A stretch of 64,000 nt of DNA from Sarcomyxa edulis (taxonomy: Eukaryota > Basidiomycota > Agaricomycetes > Agaricales > Mycenaceae): the NCBI GenBank assembly GCA_009761415.1, contig QUOL01000016.1:654113-718112 (forward strand), read 5' to 3'. The stretch's first letter is position 1. Each line of letters starts with the position of its first letter. Under the pieces are notes generated by a model. It was given only the letters and a program-made list of their open reading frames with translations. It searched no databases and was not told the DNA's origin. Positions 60,411-64,000 of the stretch are shown here, in pieces. Made by a program: the position numbers and the translations under genes.

Positions 60411-61169
60411 ATGCGGAGAGGTTGGTCACCTCCCTTCATGGCTCACAAAACAGTGTCGAAACCGCGAGACGACAACGTCTCGCAAGTCGAATTCCTGGTG
60501 GTGAGTGATACGCGACACTCGGTGCAGATTTAATCGTTAACAAAGTGTGTAGCATGAACCGACAAATGGCGGCACCACAGAGCAAGAACGTCCCCTATCA
60601 GGTACCTCAGTCCGGAGTTATTCAACGGAGTGCCAGAATGTATGTGATACACCTCATTCATAGCTTCCCCACTTAATACGCTTCACAAGAACGTACTGCG
60701 GAAGGCGATCAGGTGTTTGGTTTTTCCTACAGGTGCTGGCACGCCCGACGCCGTTTGGACCATATCGAATTCTGATATCCCAAGAGGAAACCAGATCTAC
60801 GAACGAGACCTAGACCTGGACGGGTTTTTTCCACACGGCTGCATTAGCTTTCGCCTACAAACCGTTCCCGTGAACGGATTCCCTCTTCCCAACGACTTCA
60901 GGATATTCATCTCCCGTAAACCTACTCTTGCTCCTATCAACAAGAGTATTCAGAAGCAGTTCGGCTACGACTGGCGGGGCAACATTCTCATAGCCAAGTA
61001 TGGCCGTAGCTGGAAAGACGGATTTATACAAGTCCAGATATTCGAACCGTCGGTCGTGAAAATCTTAGCTGGACTGTGAGTCGTATCCATTATACGCCTA
61101 TTACAATGTTCTAACATGCAAGATACCCGTAGCTGGATCGAAGAGTATATTCGGGGGAACAGGCTGTGA
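60411..61169 (+). CDS. Small orphan protein, tandem paralog A
   Basis: Possible start ATG 60411 (MRRGWSPPFMAHKTVSKP). Upstream exons near 60498, 60602 and 60690 are tentative. The main exon (about 60731-61075) reads TPDAVWTISNSDIPRGNQIY, DGFFPHGCISFRLQTVPVNG, FPLPNDFRIFISRKPTLAPI and QFGYDWRGNILIAKYGRS. A final intron (donor GTGAGT at 61076) joins LAGL to WIEEYIRGNRL, stop TGA 61167-61169. It aligns with the next gene over the whole main exon, including the last intron position. No domain recognised. Confidence 0.55.
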
Positions 61170-61351
61170 GAATACTCGCGATATATAATTTGGTTCCTAT
61201 CGCTGATACCCGGGATTTTGTCTTAACGCTTAACACACGTTAGACGCATATCAAAGGACCCGAGTGCAACAGCTGTACACTTCTTGATCGTACGTTTTTC
61301 TATCGGGATAGAAACCATAACGGTCACTGACTGACTTACTCAATCAGCACG

Positions 61352-62001
61352 ATGGACCTCATCAAAATGCCGCGCAACCGAATCGGCAAGATAACGAAAC
61401 CGCTGAACCAGCAACTCGAAACGCTGTCACAGTCAGTAAAAACAAGTCTCGTCGCAACTCACGCTCACTATCACTATCTAGGCTACCGTGAAAGTCCCCG
61501 GCAAAGTCATCCGATGCTTGCGCTATCCGACAGCAGGAGTACGCTCAGTGCCATTCGACGCTCGTCTGGAACATTCCTCGATAAATGTCAATAACAGCCC
61601 AGAGTTCGCCATTCTCGATCACATCTTCACGAACGGGGCATGCAGCTTTAGGGTCAGATACGTCCCAGGAACGATGTATCCCCTGACCAATGACCTGCAC
61701 GTTTTCATAACTCGCGACGTCGCTAAACAGGCAGAGAGTTCGTGCATTCGAGCCCTATTCGGACAAACTTGGTACGGCGATATAGTAGTAGTGAAGTACG
61801 GCAAGAGTAGGGAAGAGGTCTGTCACATCATGAATCACGAGATCGACATTCTCAATGTGTATATCGGAATGTACGTGACGGCTCGGTGTTGGGTCGGGAT
61901 TCTTATACTTATCCCTTTCTAGGTGGCTAGAGGAGTTTCTACGCACTGGCGGAGTACTTCAATACGAAGAAAAGAGTACGGAATTTCAGAATATGCATTA
62001 G
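61352..62001 (+). CDS. Small orphan protein, tandem paralog B
   Basis: Starts at ATG 61352 (MDLIKMPRNRIGKITKPLNQ). One intron joins LETLSQ to ATVKVPGKVIRCLRYPTAG; the main exon contains FTNGACSFRVRYVPGTMYPL, TNDLHVFITRDVAKQAESS and FGQTWYGDIVVVKYGKSREE. The last intron (donor GTACGT, 61872 on) joins IGM to WLEEFLRTGGVLQYEEKS, stop TAG 61999-62001. Shared core with paralog A: G-x-C/I-SFR, VP-x-n-PL-x-ND, FI-T/S-R, FG-x-x-W-x-G-x-I, KYG-K/R-S, and W-L/I-EE at the same intron. The pair therefore arose by tandem duplication. Role unknown. Confidence 0.65.
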
Positions 62002-62206
62002 ACTAACAAATCAGCTGTATCGATGTCATATTGTCTATGGCCTCGCAATGTGAAACAGCGTTCAAATATTCGTACCAAGAATAAACTTACTCTACGCGAG
62101 CCTAAGTCTGGATATCCGGACTCCGAAGTAGAAGACAGACGTTAAAAATCAAATATATGCTCGGGATTGCCAAACTTGATCGGTGGTAACATCTTTTCGG
62201 TAGTTA

Positions 62207-63003
62207 AGATAGGGCTCAGGCGCAAACCCCGGTCATCACGTGAGTGATCGGTGACAAAAGCGTGACAAGGTGCAAAATTGCAGTAAATCGAATGGCCAGA
62301 CAACCACAGGTCTTTTTCGCGAAGAAGGGCTCCGAGCGTCTCCTCTAAATAGCTTTTAGAATCGACGCTCGGAGCTCGATCAGTCGAATTTGACCCCAAT
62401 CCTGTGTTCGATTCGATTTACTGTGGACATCGCCGAATTCGGCAGCGTCTCGGCGAACTCCGAAGACGGTCTCAATTTCTCTTTTGCTGCTCAATCCTGG
62501 CCGCAGCCCTCTCGAGAAAAATCTGGAAACATTCAAGTAATATCAGTAGACTATCCTGGAGTGCAGATACGTGATCAAGTCAGGTCCGTGGTCCAAATTG
62601 GGGTCAATCCATGCCAATAACTAATTCTCTTGCATGCACTTCTTTTAGACATTTGGAACCACTTCTTAGAGTTCGGGTATATCGTATGACTTTTACGGAT
62701 GCTGTATATTTCATCCCTGAGTTCCCATCCTCGAATTCCTCAGCCCAAACTTGGGAAGAGTTAGGTCAACACTGAACACTGTTAACAATTATCACCATCA
62801 TTACACATCACCTGACTGTCCTCGAGCACCACCCTCAAGCTGGATAGACATGTCAGCTCCAGTCTCCACACTGTCAAATCAAATGTATTGTCTCACAACG
62901 CGTAATGTACACGAAGGCGCGAAGGAGGTGCGGGTTCCAGATATGGATGGTCACACGAGGTCACGGTCCACGTGATGACCGGGTTTGCGCCTGAGCCCTA
63001 TCT
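62207..63003. mobile_element. Non-autonomous DNA transposon-like element with 35-36 bp terminal inverted repeats
   Basis: The left end, 62207-62242, starts AGATAGGGCTCAGG and ends CGGTCATCACGTG. The right end, 62969-63003, is its reverse complement with one missing C. Both ends are flanked by TA (62205-62206 and 63004-63005), as expected for a TA target-site duplication; TTAA on the left against TTAC on the right is the alternative. The interior of about 725 bp has no transposase. A 77-codon open frame at 62390-62620 has no recognised domain. The nearly perfect repeats suggest recent activity of a MITE-like element mobilised in trans. Confidence 0.75.
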
Positions 63004-63005
63004 TA

Positions 63006-63619
63006 CACATTTCTCGCAAATGATCGTCCGAACAGAAAGTTACGCAAGCCTTGGAGAGTGGGGAGGGTCAATTGCTGTATTTGAGTAGTGATTTATTAGT
63101 GGGGTTGCGGGAAATGCGGATTAAAAGATTGGGCGGAAATATAAGAGTAACTGTACTGACTACTCATAGAATGAATGTGAGTGGCTCGGTATAAAGCCAT
63201 GTGATGAACGTGTGTTTGAAGTTAGGTATTATAACCAGCAGGATGATGTTACGGTTTAAAAGGAATGAAGCAAAAGATAATATGTGTAATGGAAAAGCGA
63301 GCGTGCAAAGTTATTATTGGAATGTCCTGCGGATCTGATGTATGCCTATGACCAGGCTAGCTTTGCGTCTTCTGTCACTAGACTTCTTCCCCCAAAGCTG
63401 CTTGAGCCGTGTCCCATCCGAAGTTGGCCTTGGAGTGAGCTGTTGATGTGTGGGAGTGTGATGTGGGAAGAGGTGATGCAGAGGAAAGTGCGTGAGGTTG
63501 AGCGAAATTGCCATCTACGTCTGGAAGAGGGGATTTGCGAAGACACAATAGTGCGCGGAATGATGCAATTACTTTAAAGGCGAGATAACTTCGTGGGTTT
63601 TTATGACGAACTGCGAAGG
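63006..63619. other. Stretch without supported gene
   Basis: Overlapping short frames on both strands (for example 63317-63577 plus, starting from a non-ATG codon, and 63378-63546 minus) have no recognisable domain. It may be the 3' UTR of a minus-strand gene. Confidence 0.4.
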
Positions 63620-63975
63620 TTATTGCATGGTTTTGTCGAGAGCCATTGCCATATTGCGACCACAAACATCCACCGCATGAAATACGATATACTCCTCGTG
63701 AAAGTGGAGCCAATTGGTCCCTGTGACCTGAGCTTCACAATCTAACCCCTGCGTAGCGTCATACAGGTGGAGTACGTGCCCATATGGATTGGATAGTCTA
63801 TCGGATCCTGACTGATCCAAACATTCTGGATAGGGTCTCCACAAGCATTGCACGCAATCCAAAACCTTCTCTTTGGAAAGGTGGCAGCTATGCTCGATTG
63901 TGTCCTGAAGAATCTAGATAGTGGATGAATTGGAAGAGGAAAGGTAGAAGATTCAGGAGACGAGGAAAACGACAT
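63620..63975 (-). CDS. Possible minus-strand gene, exons unresolved
   Basis: From ATG 63975 (MSFSSSPESSTFPLPIHPLS) an open segment contains a CNACGDP motif. A second frame over the same DNA (63620-63862) reads CVQCLWRPYPECLDQ, NPYGHVLHLYDATQGLD and NWLHFHEEYIVFHAVDVCGR. The CxxC plus GHV and a later cysteine recalls, weakly, yippee/Mis18-type zinc folds, but no splice model joins them cleanly. Could be a broken or unrelated gene. Confidence 0.25.
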
Positions 63976-64000
63976 TCCAGATGTGTTTCAAACGAATGAA

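Noticed and set aside
48221..62001. Endogenous giant-virus insert, suggested by a kinase and a ribonucleotide reductase
   Set aside because: The genes carry many spliceosomal introns, and no capsid, polymerase or packaging gene is present.

Overview
The window is nuclear DNA of a filamentous basidiomycete, most likely an Agaricomycete. The evidence is dense, mostly single-copy eukaryotic genes broken by many short GT-AG introns (roughly 45-70 nt), Zn2Cys6 transcription factors of the fungal-specific class, a His-loop zinc transporter, a Rho3-type GTPase, a SUR2-type sphingolipid hydroxylase, and a decayed RecQ-like helicase of a kind that is multicopy in mushrooms. Nothing prokaryotic, organellar or secondary-metabolite-like was seen. 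Genus cannot be fixed from the sequence alone. Coordinates of spliced genes run from my chosen start codon to the stop codon; exons were joined by eye.

Bases 1-44,241 are a compact housekeeping and regulatory region. In order: the 3' part of clathrin heavy chain (+); a Rho3 GTPase (-); a Zn2Cys6 transcription factor (-); an orphan coiled-coil protein (-); a CUE-like/CCCH/DUF1771/Smr protein (-); a PDCD2/Tsr4 ribosome-assembly chaperone (-); a second Zn2Cys6 factor paralogous to the first (+); an Msc2/ZnT5-type zinc transporter (+); an orphan gene (-); two tandem LYC1-like acetyltransferases (+); an Mms22/Mus7 replication-repair protein (+); a DUF1295 membrane protein (+); an ADF-H/coiled-coil/PH protein (+); CNOT9/Caf40 (+); SUR2 (+); Mak16 (-); a DUF1640/MCUR1-like mitochondrial protein (+); and a UCH-family deubiquitinase (-). 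Spacing is tight: one convergent gene pair ends only 4 nt apart and one divergent pair shares 163 bp.

Bases 44,242-62,001 look like an accessory island. It opens with a gene-poor stretch and a RecQ-like helicase pseudogene. It then holds an F-box-like protein, an SRPK-like kinase, a small protein with an internal Zn2Cys6 cluster, an orphan whose frame is broken by a single TGA, two paralogous nucleotidyltransferase-fold-like genes that face away from each other on either side of an intact but divergent ribonucleotide reductase large subunit gene, and a tandem pair of small paralogous orphans. Right after the island is a roughly 0.8-kb element with 35-36 bp terminal inverted repeats and TA flanks (62,207-63,003). 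The last kilobase holds only a doubtful minus-strand coding segment.

The core genes cover vesicle coats and polarity (clathrin, Rho3, ADF-H/PH), ribosome assembly (Tsr4, Mak16), mRNA turnover and ribosome quality control (CNOT9, CCCH-Smr), genome stability (Mms22), zinc and lipid homeostasis (Msc2, SUR2) and ubiquitin recycling (UCH). They are not an operon and show no shared pathway. The most distinctive content is the pair of outward-facing paralogous transcription factors, the LYC1 tandem duplication that differs by one intron, and the island built around the divergent ribonucleotide reductase.
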